From the NCBI GenBank assembly GCA_015655585.1, contig JAATEV010000115.1, positions 29,197 through 93,196 on the forward strand: 64,000 nucleotides of DNA. The letters are read 5' to 3'. Made by a program: the position numbers and the translations under genes. Below are positions 1 to 7,957 of this stretch, piece by piece. Under the pieces are notes generated by a model that saw nothing but the letters and a program-made list of their open reading frames with translations, was not told the DNA's origin and ran no database searches. Every line of letters starts with the position of its first letter. The stretch's first letter is position 1. This stretch comes from Terriglobales bacterium (lineage in GTDB: Bacteria; Acidobacteriota; Terriglobia; Terriglobales; Acidobacteriaceae).

Positions 1-2
1 CT

Positions 3-566
3 TATTTTCTGGTCCTGTTCCTGCTCGCTAAAACGGTCAGTGATGCACTCGGCCTGGGAGCCATCTCCAACGCCATCGGGGCCTTCTTCTCCTACCTGCC
101 GAACATCGTCGCGGCCCTCCTCCTTCTTATCCTCGGAACGACCGTAGGCCAGTTCGCCGGACAGATGGTAACGCAGGCGGCGGAAAGCTCCGGCATCGAC
201 TCCGCCCCCACCCTGGGGAAATTGGTGTCATCCCTGATCGTCTTCATCGTAGCCATGATGGCGATAGCCCAGTTGAAGATCGATACGGAGATGATCCGAA
301 TCGTAACCAGCTTCTTCCTCGGAGCAGGAGCTCTCGCCTTCGGACTCTCATTCGGACTGGGCACGCGAGACATAGTACGCAACATCATCACCGGCTTTTA
401 CGCCCGCAAGATTCTGGCCGTAGGCAAGCCCCTTGAGATCGCAGGACAGAGCGGCACCCTCACCGCAATCACCGCAACCCACACCATCCTCGACCACAAC
501 GGCCACGACATCCTCGTAGCAAACTCCAACCTTCTGGAACAAACAAGCAAACAGAACAGAGAATAG
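3..566 (+). CDS. MscS-like mechanosensitive channel, C-terminal part (5' truncated by window)
   Basis: The reading frame is open from the first bases of the window, so the start lies upstream. The visible ~187 residues show two or three hydrophobic membrane helices (for example YLPNIVAALLLLILGTTVG and LVSSLIVFIVAMMAIAQL). A glycine-rich pore-like helix follows (FLGAGALAFGLSFGLGTRD). Then comes a beta segment typical of the MscS middle domain: 'ILAVGKPLEIAGQSGTLTAI...HTILDHNGHDILVANSNLLEQ', which matches the G-x-V...T-x-L-x-x..G..I-x-x-PN-S pattern. Family knowledge: such proteins are inner-membrane tension-gated or small-conductance channels of the conserved-TM-helix group. The C-terminus stops soon after the beta domain, shorter than E. 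coli MscS. No partner gene is visible. Confidence 0.75.
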   Translation, partial: YFLVLFLLAKTVSDALGLGAISNAIGAFFSYLPNIVAALLLLILGTTVGQFAGQMVTQAAESSGIDSAPTLGKLVSSLIVFIVAMMAIAQLKIDTEMIRIVTSFFLGAGALAFGLSFGLGTRDIVRNIITGFYARKILAVGKPLEIAGQSGTLTAITATHTILDHNGHDILVANSNLLEQTSKQNRE

Positions 567-1270
567 AAACCTCTGCTCCTGCCATCGCTGTTGTCATGCC
601 ACCCTCAACCAGCTCAAATGGGGTCCGGCTTCATCGTTGTGAAGCCGCCCCCGGCTTTGCTGGCGGGGGCGGTGGGCATTCGCGCAAAGCGCGAACCGCT
701 TTCTCTCACCCCGCCCCAACTCCGTCGTTTCGACCGGAGCAGCGCAGCTTCATCGCGCTGCGAAGCGGAGAAATCCGCTTCTCCACCCATACCCCACCCA
801 AGCCCATAAGCTCCTACAGGCATCGAACCTGCTCGACCGCATCCAGCACGCAGCCACAAAAAAGCCTGTTCCAGCCACAATTTACCAGCCCTCTGACCAC
901 GCACTTTTCCGTATCGGGTAAGATACAAAACTCTCCAATATCTCCGACTGCTCAACCCCACCTGGATAGCGGACGACCGCCGCGACGACACCGTTCCCGG
1001 CACAGTCTTCGTCTTCGAACGATGGAAAAACCGCGCCAATCGCGACTATTTCGTCCATACCTGGCTGACCGTCCAGCCCCTCGAACAGATGCGCAACGCC
1101 ACCCCCGCTCACCACCGGCAACCCATCCATCCGCATCCCACTCTTCCAGCGCGGATACAGCCAAAAAGATTTTCCCTGCCCGCCTGAAGACTTATCACGC
1201 ACACTAACCAACGCAATATCAACCAGATAAACCTAAAACCTAAAGATCCGTCTCCATAATCCCACCCACA
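567..1270. other. 700-bp stretch without an intact gene
   Basis: No intact gene with a credible start and ribosome-binding site is seen. The stretch around 600-800 is rich in short C/G inverted repeats (for example clusters of GCGAAGC and GAAGCGG). The overlapping long open frames here give Arg/Ser/Pro-rich translations typical of shadow frames. A short stretch of protein-like sequence at 897-1187 is listed separately. Confidence 0.5.
897..1187 (+). pseudogene. Possible remnant of a protein-coding gene, unrecognised
   Basis: In the third forward frame, an open stretch of about 97 codons ends at TGA 1185-1187 and gives unusually natural protein sequence. It contains 'LNPTWIADDRRDD', 'TVFVFERWKNRANRDYF' and 'HTWLTVQPLEQM', with many acidic and aromatic residues and C/G-ending codons. 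It has no ATG/GTG/TTG start and no ribosome-binding site, and a stop lies just upstream at about 894, so it is more likely a decayed gene end than a working gene. I do not recognise the family. Confidence 0.3.
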
Positions 1271-1308
1271 AAAAAGCCCGCTCCCCCAAATTCCAGGAAC
1301 GGGCTTTT
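1271..1308 (-). terminator. Rho-independent-type terminator of the beta-propeller gene
   Basis: AAAAGCCCG (1272-1280) and CGGGCTTTT (1300-1308) form a perfect 9-bp stem around a 19-nt loop, about 20 bp past the stop of the minus-strand gene at 1327. The A/T ends of the stem give a U-run on either strand, so it could act bidirectionally. Confidence 0.7.
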
Positions 1309-1326
1309 CCAGTCATATTCTTCCAA

Positions 1327-2223
1327 CTACTTAGGCATAGGAACCGACTCCGCCTTACCAACCCCACGCTCAGTAAACCAAAGCGTATCGCCTGCAGGCT
1401 CCACGCCGGTAGGCGTCTTAAGTCCATCTTTAACAACAGTTACGCTCCCCTTGTCCCCATTGATGGTGATAGCAGTGATCTTCCCGCTACCATTCTCCGC
1501 AACAAAAAGCTTTCCATTCGCCGCCCGCATTCCATCCGGCCCCTTCACCGGCTGGTCCATCCAGATATCCACGGGCTGCCCCGGCTTACCGGACGCATCC
1601 ACGGGGATGCGGTAAAGCTTATTAAAAATCACATTATTCACGTAAAGCGTTCCATTCAGGAAGGTTATGCCGTCAATGCCCATAAGCACCCGGCTCTCCA
1701 GAAAGAGCTCGGCCGTGGAGGCCCCAGCCGCCAGCCTGTAGATCCTGCTGGTGGCTGTATCGCTGATATACAAGGCTTTATCCGGCCCAATCGCAAAATC
1801 ATTGCAAGTAGTGTTGTCCCCCGGCAGGTTCCAGCGGACCTTCGGCGCACCGGTGGTAAGGTCAAATCCTCTCAGCGAGGTATGCCGCTGCGCCGGAGTC
1901 GTGTTGGGCACAGGCGTCAACTGACACGTCCACAGCGTATTGCTGGAGCCATCCGCCAGCATCCCAAAGAAAAACGTCCCGGCCCCTTCCGCACTGGCAT
2001 CAATAAATTTCTCCGCAGTAGACGACCCCGGACGCACCTTATAGACGAACGGCGAGCTGGCGCTGCCAACGATCAGCACGCCGCCCGGCGCCACAGTCAG
2101 ACTTTCCGGCTGCGATTTCGCATCGCCGATCAGGATGTCGGCTGCTGCCGCAACCTGCGTAAAACTCACGACCAGGGCAAGTCCGGTTGCGAAACGCCGA
2201 GCATTCGAAATAAACATCGTCAA
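1327..2223 (-). CDS. Secreted SMP-30/NHL-type beta-propeller protein
   Basis: 298 residues. An N-terminal signal peptide (ATGLALVVSFTQVAAAADI, about residues 12-30) is followed by repeating blades with 'DGITFLNGTLYVNNV', 'GPDGMRAANGKLFVAENG' and 'TPTGVEPAGDTLWFTERG' motifs. These are typical of SMP-30/gluconolactonase-like or NHL-repeat six-bladed propellers. The start is supported by GAGGAG about 8 nt upstream of ATG. The likely location is the periplasm. The specific substrate cannot be read from sequence: gluconolactonases need a metal-binding Glu/Asn/Asp set that I could not place with confidence, so it may be only a binding propeller. It is transcribed divergently from the LysR gene at 2414 and ends at a clear terminator. 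Confidence 0.7.
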   Translation of the reverse strand: MTMFISNARRFATGLALVVSFTQVAAAADILIGDAKSQPESLTVAPGGVLIVGSASSPFVYKVRPGSSTAEKFIDASAEGAGTFFFGMLADGSSNTLWTCQLTPVPNTTPAQRHTSLRGFDLTTGAPKVRWNLPGDNTTCNDFAIGPDKALYISDTATSRIYRLAAGASTAELFLESRVLMGIDGITFLNGTLYVNNVIFNKLYRIPVDASGKPGQPVDIWMDQPVKGPDGMRAANGKLFVAENGSGKITAITINGDKGSVTVVKDGLKTPTGVEPAGDTLWFTERGVGKAESVPMPK

Positions 2224-2413
2224 GTCTCCTCAGATAGAAATCGGGTGGAAATAAACAACTGAAGTCAGGTTTGATTGGCCGGTTCAGTATACGGAATAAG
2301 AAGCCAGCCTCTCATGAAGAAGTCCGCTCAATCGCAGGAAAGTTCCGGACAAATGCACAAGTTTGGCCGCCACCTGAAACGAAATTATATGATTTGAATC
2401 GAGATAGATACGC

Positions 2414-3337
2414 ATGATCCTCCGGCATCTCGAATTTCTTACAGTCCTGGCACGAGAAAAGCATTTTGCGCGAGCGGCTGTCTGCTGTCACGTAACCCAA
2501 TCCACGCTCTCCGCAGGGATCAAGCAGATGGAAGAGAGCCTCGGTGTCCTTCTGGTCGACCGTGGACAACGCTTCATAGGCTTGACCCCGGAAGGAGAAA
2601 AGGTCCTTGAATGGGCGAAGCACGTCATTGTGGACTACGAGAGCCTGCAACAGAACCTCTCCGAGATGCGGCGAGGACTGGCAGGATATTTGAAGATCGG
2701 AGCGATACCAGTCACGCTACCGGTGATCTCCATGCTCACAACACCGTTTGCCAAGCGTCATCCCCATACCCACACCGTCATCCGCAGCCTGACCTCCATT
2801 GAGATTCAAAGAGGCATCGACGAACTCACACTCGACATCGGAATGACGTACCTCGACAACGAGCCTCTAGCCAGAGTCCGCCGACTCCAGTTGTACTCCG
2901 AACACTATATCTTTCTGACTCGCCAAAATCCGAGTCTGGGAGACCGCAAAACGATTCCATGGGCAGAAGCAGCGAACTATCCTCTTTGTCTGCTGACCTC
3001 CGACATGCAGAATCGCAGGATCATCGATACGCACTTCCACGAGGCCGGAGCGGAAGTCAATGCTGCCATCGAAACAAATTCCCTCATTACCCTGTGGTCT
3101 CATCTGAAGTTTGGCCAGTGGTCCACCGTTGTGCCGAATTCTTTTCTTTCACTCATCGGCAACGTCGATGGACTCGTTGCGCTCACACTCGTCGAACCCG
3201 AAGCATCGCACGTCGTCGGCCTCGTCGCTTCGGATCGTGATCCTCTGCCTCCCGTAGCCCGCGCCTTTCTCGACCTGGCCAAACAAGCGAATCTTCACGA
3301 AGAGATCACCCGGCAACTCGCACATCTGCACCTGTGA
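2414..3337 (+). CDS. LysR-family transcriptional regulator, CynR-like
   Basis: 307 residues. The N-terminal winged helix-turn-helix is classic LysR: 'LRHLEFLTVLAREKHFARAA..CHVTQSTLSAGIKQMEESLGVLLVDR'. A linker and a periplasmic-binding-protein-like effector domain follow (about 90-300). It lies directly upstream of, and in the same direction as, formate dehydrogenase and cyanase. By analogy with E. coli cynR, the effector is probably cyanate or a related compound; this comes from position, not from seen effector residues. ATG 2414 has only a weak purine-rich Shine-Dalgarno. A T-N11-A dyad in the gap before fdh is a likely binding site. Confidence 0.8.
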   Translation: MILRHLEFLTVLAREKHFARAAVCCHVTQSTLSAGIKQMEESLGVLLVDRGQRFIGLTPEGEKVLEWAKHVIVDYESLQQNLSEMRRGLAGYLKIGAIPVTLPVISMLTTPFAKRHPHTHTVIRSLTSIEIQRGIDELTLDIGMTYLDNEPLARVRRLQLYSEHYIFLTRQNPSLGDRKTIPWAEAANYPLCLLTSDMQNRRIIDTHFHEAGAEVNAAIETNSLITLWSHLKFGQWSTVVPNSFLSLIGNVDGLVALTLVEPEASHVVGLVASDRDPLPPVARAFLDLAKQANLHEEITRQLAHLHL

Positions 3338-3357
3338 TTCACCAAGCCGTAATGATG

Positions 3358-3372
3358 ATCGATAACTTCGAT
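3358..3372 (+). promoter_or_regulatory. Candidate LysR-type operator (T-N11-A dyad)
   Basis: ATCG-ATAACTT-CGAT is a short perfect dyad that fits the LysR T-N11-A rule (T 3359, A 3371). It lies 75 bp upstream of the fdh start, between the LysR gene and its presumed target operon. Confidence 0.4.
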
Positions 3373-3446
3373 TACCCCATTGAAGACCTTTGTTTGACCA
3401 TCGTTGTTCCCATTTGAGAGTGTTGTTTCCGTAATTGGAGGAAACA

Positions 3447-4607
3447 ATGGCAAAGATACTTTGTGTGTTGTACGACGATCCAGTCACCGGATATCCCAAG
3501 AGCTATGCTCGCAACAACGTTCCCAAGATCGACCACTATCCCGGCGGCCAAACAGCTCCCACTCCGAAGGCAATCGACTTCACACCTGGTGAGCTGCTCG
3601 GCAGCGTCTCCGGCGAGCTTGGCCTACGCAAATACCTCGAAGGTCTCGGCCACACCCTCGTCGTTACGTCGGATAAGGAAGGCCCGGACTCGGTCTTCGA
3701 CCGCGAATTGCCGGATGCCGATATCGTCATCTCGCAGCCCTTCTGGCCTGCTTACCTGACGCCGGAGCGCATCGAAAAGGCAAAGAAGCTGAAGCTGGCG
3801 ATCACGGCCGGCATTGGTTCGGATCACGTCAACCTCGAATCCGCCATCAAGCACGGCGTCACTGTTGCCGAAGTGACGTACTCCAACAGCATCAGCGTCT
3901 CCGAACACGTCCTGATGATGATCCTCTCCCTGGTGCGCAACTATCTTCCGTCCTACGAGTGGGTCCTCAAAGGTGGCTGGAACATCGCAGACTGCGTGGA
4001 ACGCTCTTACGATCTCGAAGGGATGCATGTAGGAACGGTTGCCGCAGGCCGCATTGGACTCGCTGTATTGAAGCGTCTTAAGCCCTTCGACGTAAAGCTG
4101 CACTACTTCGATCAGCACCGCCTGCCGCAGAACATCGAGCAGGAGCTTGGGCTCACCTATCATCCCAGCGTTGAGGACATGGTCAAAGTATGCGACGTCG
4201 TGACGATCAACGCGCCGCTGCACCCCGGCACGCTCGACCTCTTCAATGATGAACTGATCGGAAAGATGAAGCGAGGCGCCTACCTGGTGAACACAGCTCG
4301 CGGCCTCATCTGCAATCGTGATGCCGTGGTTCGCGCACTGGAGAGCGGCCAGCTCGCCGGATACGCCGGTGACGTCTGGTATCCGCAGCCAGCGCCGAAG
4401 GATCATCCGTGGAGAACGATGCCGCATCATGGCATGACGCCTCACATCTCAGGCACGTCGCTTTCTGCCCAGACCCGCTATGCCGCAGGCACACGTGAGA
4501 TATTGGAGTGCTTCTTCGAAAACCGGCCCATCCGCGACGAATATCTGATCGTGGACGGAGGCAAGCTCGCCGGAACCGGAGCGCACTCCTATACGGTAAA
4601 GAAATAA
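3447..4607 (+). CDS. fdh: NAD-dependent formate dehydrogenase
   Basis: 386 residues from ATG 3447, chosen because GGAGG sits at 3437-3441 and the protein then begins MAKILCVLYDD as in known bacterial FDHs. It oxidises formate to CO2 with NAD+ in the cytoplasm and is metal-free, of the D-2-hydroxyacid dehydrogenase fold. Visible family signatures are the Rossmann loop 'GTVAAGRIGLAVLKRL' and 'VNTARG' with the substrate Arg. The 'GDVWYPQPAPKDHPW' and 'MTPHISGTSLSAQ' segments carry the catalytic Gln and His. The C-terminus stops at 'GTGAHSYTVKK' and lacks the longer tail of the Pseudomonas enzyme. Cyanase follows 69 bp downstream, so the two are probably co-transcribed. Confidence 0.95.
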   Translation: MAKILCVLYDDPVTGYPKSYARNNVPKIDHYPGGQTAPTPKAIDFTPGELLGSVSGELGLRKYLEGLGHTLVVTSDKEGPDSVFDRELPDADIVISQPFWPAYLTPERIEKAKKLKLAITAGIGSDHVNLESAIKHGVTVAEVTYSNSISVSEHVLMMILSLVRNYLPSYEWVLKGGWNIADCVERSYDLEGMHVGTVAAGRIGLAVLKRLKPFDVKLHYFDQHRLPQNIEQELGLTYHPSVEDMVKVCDVVTINAPLHPGTLDLFNDELIGKMKRGAYLVNTARGLICNRDAVVRALESGQLAGYAGDVWYPQPAPKDHPWRTMPHHGMTPHISGTSLSAQTRYAAGTREILECFFENRPIRDEYLIVDGGKLAGTGAHSYTVKK

Positions 4608-4630
4608 AAATATCGTTCAACCAGGATGAG

Positions 4631-4655
4631 ACGGGCGAAGCCATTCTTCGCTCGT
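4631..4655 (+). other. Intercistronic hairpin between fdh and cynS
   Basis: ACGGGCGAAG and CTTCGCTCGT pair (one G-U) around a 5-nt loop, 20 bp upstream of cynS. It could stabilise the upstream message or attenuate; there is only a short T-stretch (CTTTT) afterwards, so a strong terminator is unlikely. Confidence 0.35.
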
Positions 4656-4676
4656 CCATTCTTTTAGGAGTCACGA

Positions 4677-5123
4677 ATGACGCGCGAAGAACTCTCCGCA
4701 AAGATACTGGATGCAAAACGAAGGAAGGGACTTTCATGGAAGCAGATCGCAGAAGCCATCGGCCCTAGCTCACCGATCCTATACACTGCCGCGCTGCTCG
4801 GTCAGATGACGCTCACCAAAGAAGAGTCCGTCAACCTTGCAACACTGCTGGGATTGGATGAATTCGAAGCAACCCTCCTGACAGAGCCGCCCTATAGAGG
4901 TTCCCTGCCCACAGCTCCGCCGAGTGATCCATTAATCTACCGCTTCTACGAGCTCGTGCAAACCTACGGCACAACCTGGAAGGCTCTCATCGAGGAAGAG
5001 TTCGGCGATGGCATCATGAGCGCGATCGACTTCGATATGGAGATCCAGCGCGAAGAGAATCCGAAAGGGGATCGTGTACGCATTACGATGTCCGGGAAAT
5101 TCCTTCCCTACAAGCGCTACTAG
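4677..5123 (+). CDS. cynS: Cyanate hydratase (cyanase)
   Basis: 148 residues, near the 156 of E. coli CynS. It converts cyanate plus bicarbonate to CO2 and carbamate, which decays to ammonia. The N-terminal helical domain is followed by the catalytic C-terminal segment. The active-site triad Arg96/Glu99/Ser122 of the E. coli enzyme is matched by Arg89, Glu92 and Ser115 with exactly the same spacing (YRFYELVQTYG and ..GIMSAIDF). AGGAG at 4666-4670 fixes ATG 4677. Its stop overlaps the convergent msrB stop by 4 bp, so no room exists for a separate terminator. Confidence 0.95.
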   Translation: MTREELSAKILDAKRRKGLSWKQIAEAIGPSSPILYTAALLGQMTLTKEESVNLATLLGLDEFEATLLTEPPYRGSLPTAPPSDPLIYRFYELVQTYGTTWKALIEEEFGDGIMSAIDFDMEIQREENPKGDRVRITMSGKFLPYKRY

Positions 5124-5710
5124 GCAAGCTTGACGAACTTCAGCGCCACTGAATTCATACAGTAGCGCAGACCTGTCGGCTTGGGCCCGTCATCGAAAAC
5201 ATGTCCCAAGTGAGCCTCACACCGTCGGCACGAGACCGCAGTGCGCTGCATACCTAGCGACACATCGGTACTTTCACGAATATTCTCTTTGGCGATTGGC
5301 TGCCAGAAGCTGGGCCATCCCGTACCCGATTCAAATTTTGTAGCGGAGTTGAAAAGTACCGTATCGCAGCAGATACAGTGATACAGTCCCTTATCATGCA
5401 GATTCCAATTCTTGCCGGAATAAGGCTGTTCCGTTCCCGCACGCCGCGTTACCTCGAACGCAAGGGGAGATAGCTGCTGCTTCCACTCTTCATCGGTTTT
5501 AATGACCACAGGCAGAGTAACGATATCGCCCCGCTTCCCCGAATCAGAAAACTCCACGATTCTGACCTCCTTCGGAGAATCAACCTTCGCCTGAACGATC
5601 TCAGTTCCACGCCAAGACCTGACTGCGATCGCAGCCATAGCGCCACTCCCAACGAAAAGGAATGTCCGTCGAGTTATGCAGCTTCGGCTACTATCCTGTC
5701 TTGAAAGCAT
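5120..5710 (-). CDS. msrB: Exported peptide-methionine (R)-S-oxide reductase
   Basis: 196 residues. The N-terminus has a Tat-like signal (TRRTFLFVGSGAMAAIAV), so export to the periplasm is likely. The MsrB domain (about 60-196) shows both zinc CxxC pairs ('CICC' and 'CRRC'), the 'SGTGWPSFWQPI' substrate loop, 'HLGHVFDDGP', and the catalytic Cys in 'LRYCMNS'. It reduces methionine-R-sulfoxide in proteins. A strong GGAGGG precedes ATG. It lies 18 bp downstream of a thioredoxin-fold protein that could be its electron donor. It is the last gene of the minus-strand train; whether it belongs to the biosynthetic operon or is an independent repair module is open. Confidence 0.92.
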   Translation of the reverse strand: MLSRQDSSRSCITRRTFLFVGSGAMAAIAVRSWRGTEIVQAKVDSPKEVRIVEFSDSGKRGDIVTLPVVIKTDEEWKQQLSPLAFEVTRRAGTEQPYSGKNWNLHDKGLYHCICCDTVLFNSATKFESGTGWPSFWQPIAKENIRESTDVSLGMQRTAVSCRRCEAHLGHVFDDGPKPTGLRYCMNSVALKFVKLA

Positions 5711-5728
5711 GACGCCCTCCTATTCATC

Positions 5729-6805
5729 TCATCCAAACGTGAAGGAAAAGGCCTGTAATCCAGGCTCCAGAAACTCAATAGTGAAGGTGTGGTCCGCAAC
5801 GGTTCCCTTCTGTCTCACCAATTGATACAAGCGGTGATCTGTCACCACGCCATTGCCTTGAGCATCCGTATCGACTCCATGATTCTCACCAGGAACCCGT
5901 CCGTCAATTGTTACCCGAAAGCGAACAGGCTTTCCATCAGCAGTCGAACCAAGTACAAGATGGAGGTCCCGGGCATGGAAACGGAAGATAATCTTTCCAC
6001 CAGCAGATCTGAGCACTGCAACCTGCTGACGATCCATCCATTTACCCCCAAGCCCCCACTCATTTAGCTGAAGGTGATTCGGCTCAGCGTAAAGCTTTTC
6101 TACATCTCGCTTGATTCCTCCTGAAGATGCAAAGCGTTCCGCGCGTTCATATCCGATGTATGTCTCAGGAGAGCGAGCATCGTTCGTATCCGCGGCAGCC
6201 TGAACCCCCTGCCCATGAACACTCACGGTACTTGTTGCCATCGGTTTCGCGTTAGCTTCCTGAAGTAACTGCTGTATCCAGCGTTCGGACTGGTCGTACT
6301 CCCCTTCGCCGAAGTGCTCGTAACGCACCTTGCCTTTCGCATCGATGAAGTAGTGGGCAGGCCAATACTGATTGTGAAACGCATCCCAGATCGCATCATT
6401 GTTATCGAGCGCAACAGGATAGCCAATGCCAAATTTATTCACTGTCTTCTGAACATTTGGCATCTGCTTCTCGATATCAAACTCAGGAGTATGAACTCCT
6501 ATCACGACTAGGCCGCTATTCTTATATTTCTCCGCCCAGGCGCGAACATAGGGTATCTCGCGAATGCAGTTAATGCAGGAATAATCCCAGAAATCGACAA
6601 GAACAACCTTGCCTTTAAGCTGCTTTGCTGTCAGAGGAGTGGAATTGATCCATCCGGTCGCACCAGACAGACCAGATAACGGGAAGTTTCCTACAGCACT
6701 TGATTGCTGCTGCGCCTCAACCAGAGGTGTGCTGGCAGTCATACACGCTAGAGCCGCAACAAGCGCAACCGACTTCATATTTTTCCAAAAGGAAACAACG
6801 GACAT
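5729..6805 (-). CDS. DipZ-like exported thioredoxin-fold protein
   Basis: 358 residues. A signal peptide (MKSVALVAALACMTASTPLVEA) is best seen if translation starts at the second Met (6778); both starts have weak ribosome-binding sites. Residues ~40-185 form a TlpA/redoxin domain with the redox pair in 'WDYSCINCIREIPYV' (CxxC) and 'GVHTPEFDIE'. Residues ~215-358 resemble the carbohydrate-binding-like C-terminal domain found in DipZ of mycobacteria ('HLQLNEWGLGGKW', 'FRVTIDGRVPGENHG', 'FTIEFLEPGLQAFSFTFG'). The DipZ membrane (CcdA) part is absent. It probably handles disulfides in the periplasm and may recycle MsrB next door. Confidence 0.82.
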   Translation of the reverse strand: MSVVSFWKNMKSVALVAALACMTASTPLVEAQQQSSAVGNFPLSGLSGATGWINSTPLTAKQLKGKVVLVDFWDYSCINCIREIPYVRAWAEKYKNSGLVVIGVHTPEFDIEKQMPNVQKTVNKFGIGYPVALDNNDAIWDAFHNQYWPAHYFIDAKGKVRYEHFGEGEYDQSERWIQQLLQEANAKPMATSTVSVHGQGVQAAADTNDARSPETYIGYERAERFASSGGIKRDVEKLYAEPNHLQLNEWGLGGKWMDRQQVAVLRSAGGKIIFRFHARDLHLVLGSTADGKPVRFRVTIDGRVPGENHGVDTDAQGNGVVTDHRLYQLVRQKGTVADHTFTIEFLEPGLQAFSFTFG

Positions 6806-6935
6806 CGAATTCCAAACCTCTCCGTGGGCGGTACAAATACATTAGAAGTGCAGTCCCGCTCAAAAGCAGATCGATTGCTTAGACAATCAACATGAAAAAA
6901 GGTTACAGGACTCAACACCGCACAGGGCAAGCAGG

Positions 6936-7883
6936 TCAAACCTTAAACGATTTCAGCACCTGCTCCACATCAGCGAGTTGCAACAGAAGTTGCCTTTCAT
7001 GCTCCTGAAAAAATGCCCGCAGCATATCGAGCTGAGATGTTGCCGAGCTGTTGCCAATGTCATCGCGAAGCTGTTCCGTTTTCCGTCGACAAACGCTGTA
7101 GAGGATTGGTCTAATCATGGGATGCACTGCCTGACGATCAACATCCATAACATTGGACGCATTAAAAAAGTTCTCAGTGATCGCCCAGCTAGGCGTGAGA
7201 TTGCGTACCTGGTGCCGCCATCCGGAGGGCGTAAACATGGTCTCTCCCGCTTTCAATATCGCTCTGAAACAGCGTACTGTTCGGAACGCCGGAAACTTGT
7301 CGAAATCTGGATTAAAAGCATCAGCCACACCGCAATACGACTCAGGCAAATCATCCGGTGGAAATAAGACCCATTCTTTTTCACCGAAGATCTGGGTCAG
7401 CCAAGCGTGTGTTCCGCTTGTGTCAACGTGCAATGGAGAACCTGTCGATCGAGGCCCAATAAAAAACCATCGAAATGACGGTCTACTATGAACTGGAAAA
7501 TCTGCAAACCAATCATCGACAAAAGCGGGAGTCTTGTAGTCATCACATAACTCGTCGCCGAAGTGAAGATCTTTGAGATATAGCGGACCATTCTTGACTG
7601 GATATTCATCCGGATTAAAGATGTATGCGATGTACTCGGAGAGGCGAGCTTGCTGCTTCTCATTGAGGGAGTCGGTCAACTCGACCTGAACCTCTCCATA
7701 TTGTGTAACAAGCCACTCCCATGTCCATTTCTCAAGAGCCTGCCAGTTAGCAGAGGCATCCGTAATAATAAGCGGGATGCGAGGAATTAGATAATGGCTA
7801 TAGAATTCCTCTGCGGTGATAGAAGATACAGAAGCAAGTTCTACTTCATTCGAAAAAATAGAATTGCCAGTCATGATATCCAT
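6936..7883 (-). CDS. JmjC/cupin_8-type Fe(II)/2-oxoglutarate hydroxylase
   Basis: 315 residues. The double-stranded beta-helix of the cupin_8/JmjC-like family is visible. The iron ligands would be His152 and Asp154 in 'SPLHVDTSGTHAW' and His224 in 'GWRHQVRNL', with the 'GEKEWVLFPP' strand and Asn in 'ITENFFN' as in JMJD-type protein hydroxylases. Such enzymes hydroxylate amino-acid side chains in peptides or proteins using O2 and 2-oxoglutarate. GAGG lies 7 nt before ATG 7883. It follows the MDR reductase by 74 bp and fits as a late tailoring enzyme of the small-protein pathway. That role is inferred from position only. Confidence 0.75.
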   Translation of the reverse strand: MDIMTGNSIFSNEVELASVSSITAEEFYSHYLIPRIPLIITDASANWQALEKWTWEWLVTQYGEVQVELTDSLNEKQQARLSEYIAYIFNPDEYPVKNGPLYLKDLHFGDELCDDYKTPAFVDDWFADFPVHSRPSFRWFFIGPRSTGSPLHVDTSGTHAWLTQIFGEKEWVLFPPDDLPESYCGVADAFNPDFDKFPAFRTVRCFRAILKAGETMFTPSGWRHQVRNLTPSWAITENFFNASNVMDVDRQAVHPMIRPILYSVCRRKTEQLRDDIGNSSATSQLDMLRAFFQEHERQLLLQLADVEQVLKSFKV

Positions 7884-7957
7884 TAGGTCCTCGACCTTTC
7901 AACATCCTATTGAGTTGCGCAAATGTCTCCCTACAGGGGCTACCCCTATTACTTCGC

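Noticed and set aside
596..1207. 203-codon open frame on the plus strand
   Set aside because: Translation is Arg/Ser/Pro-rich without protein-like pattern and has no ribosome-binding site; another frame at 897-1187 looks more natural.
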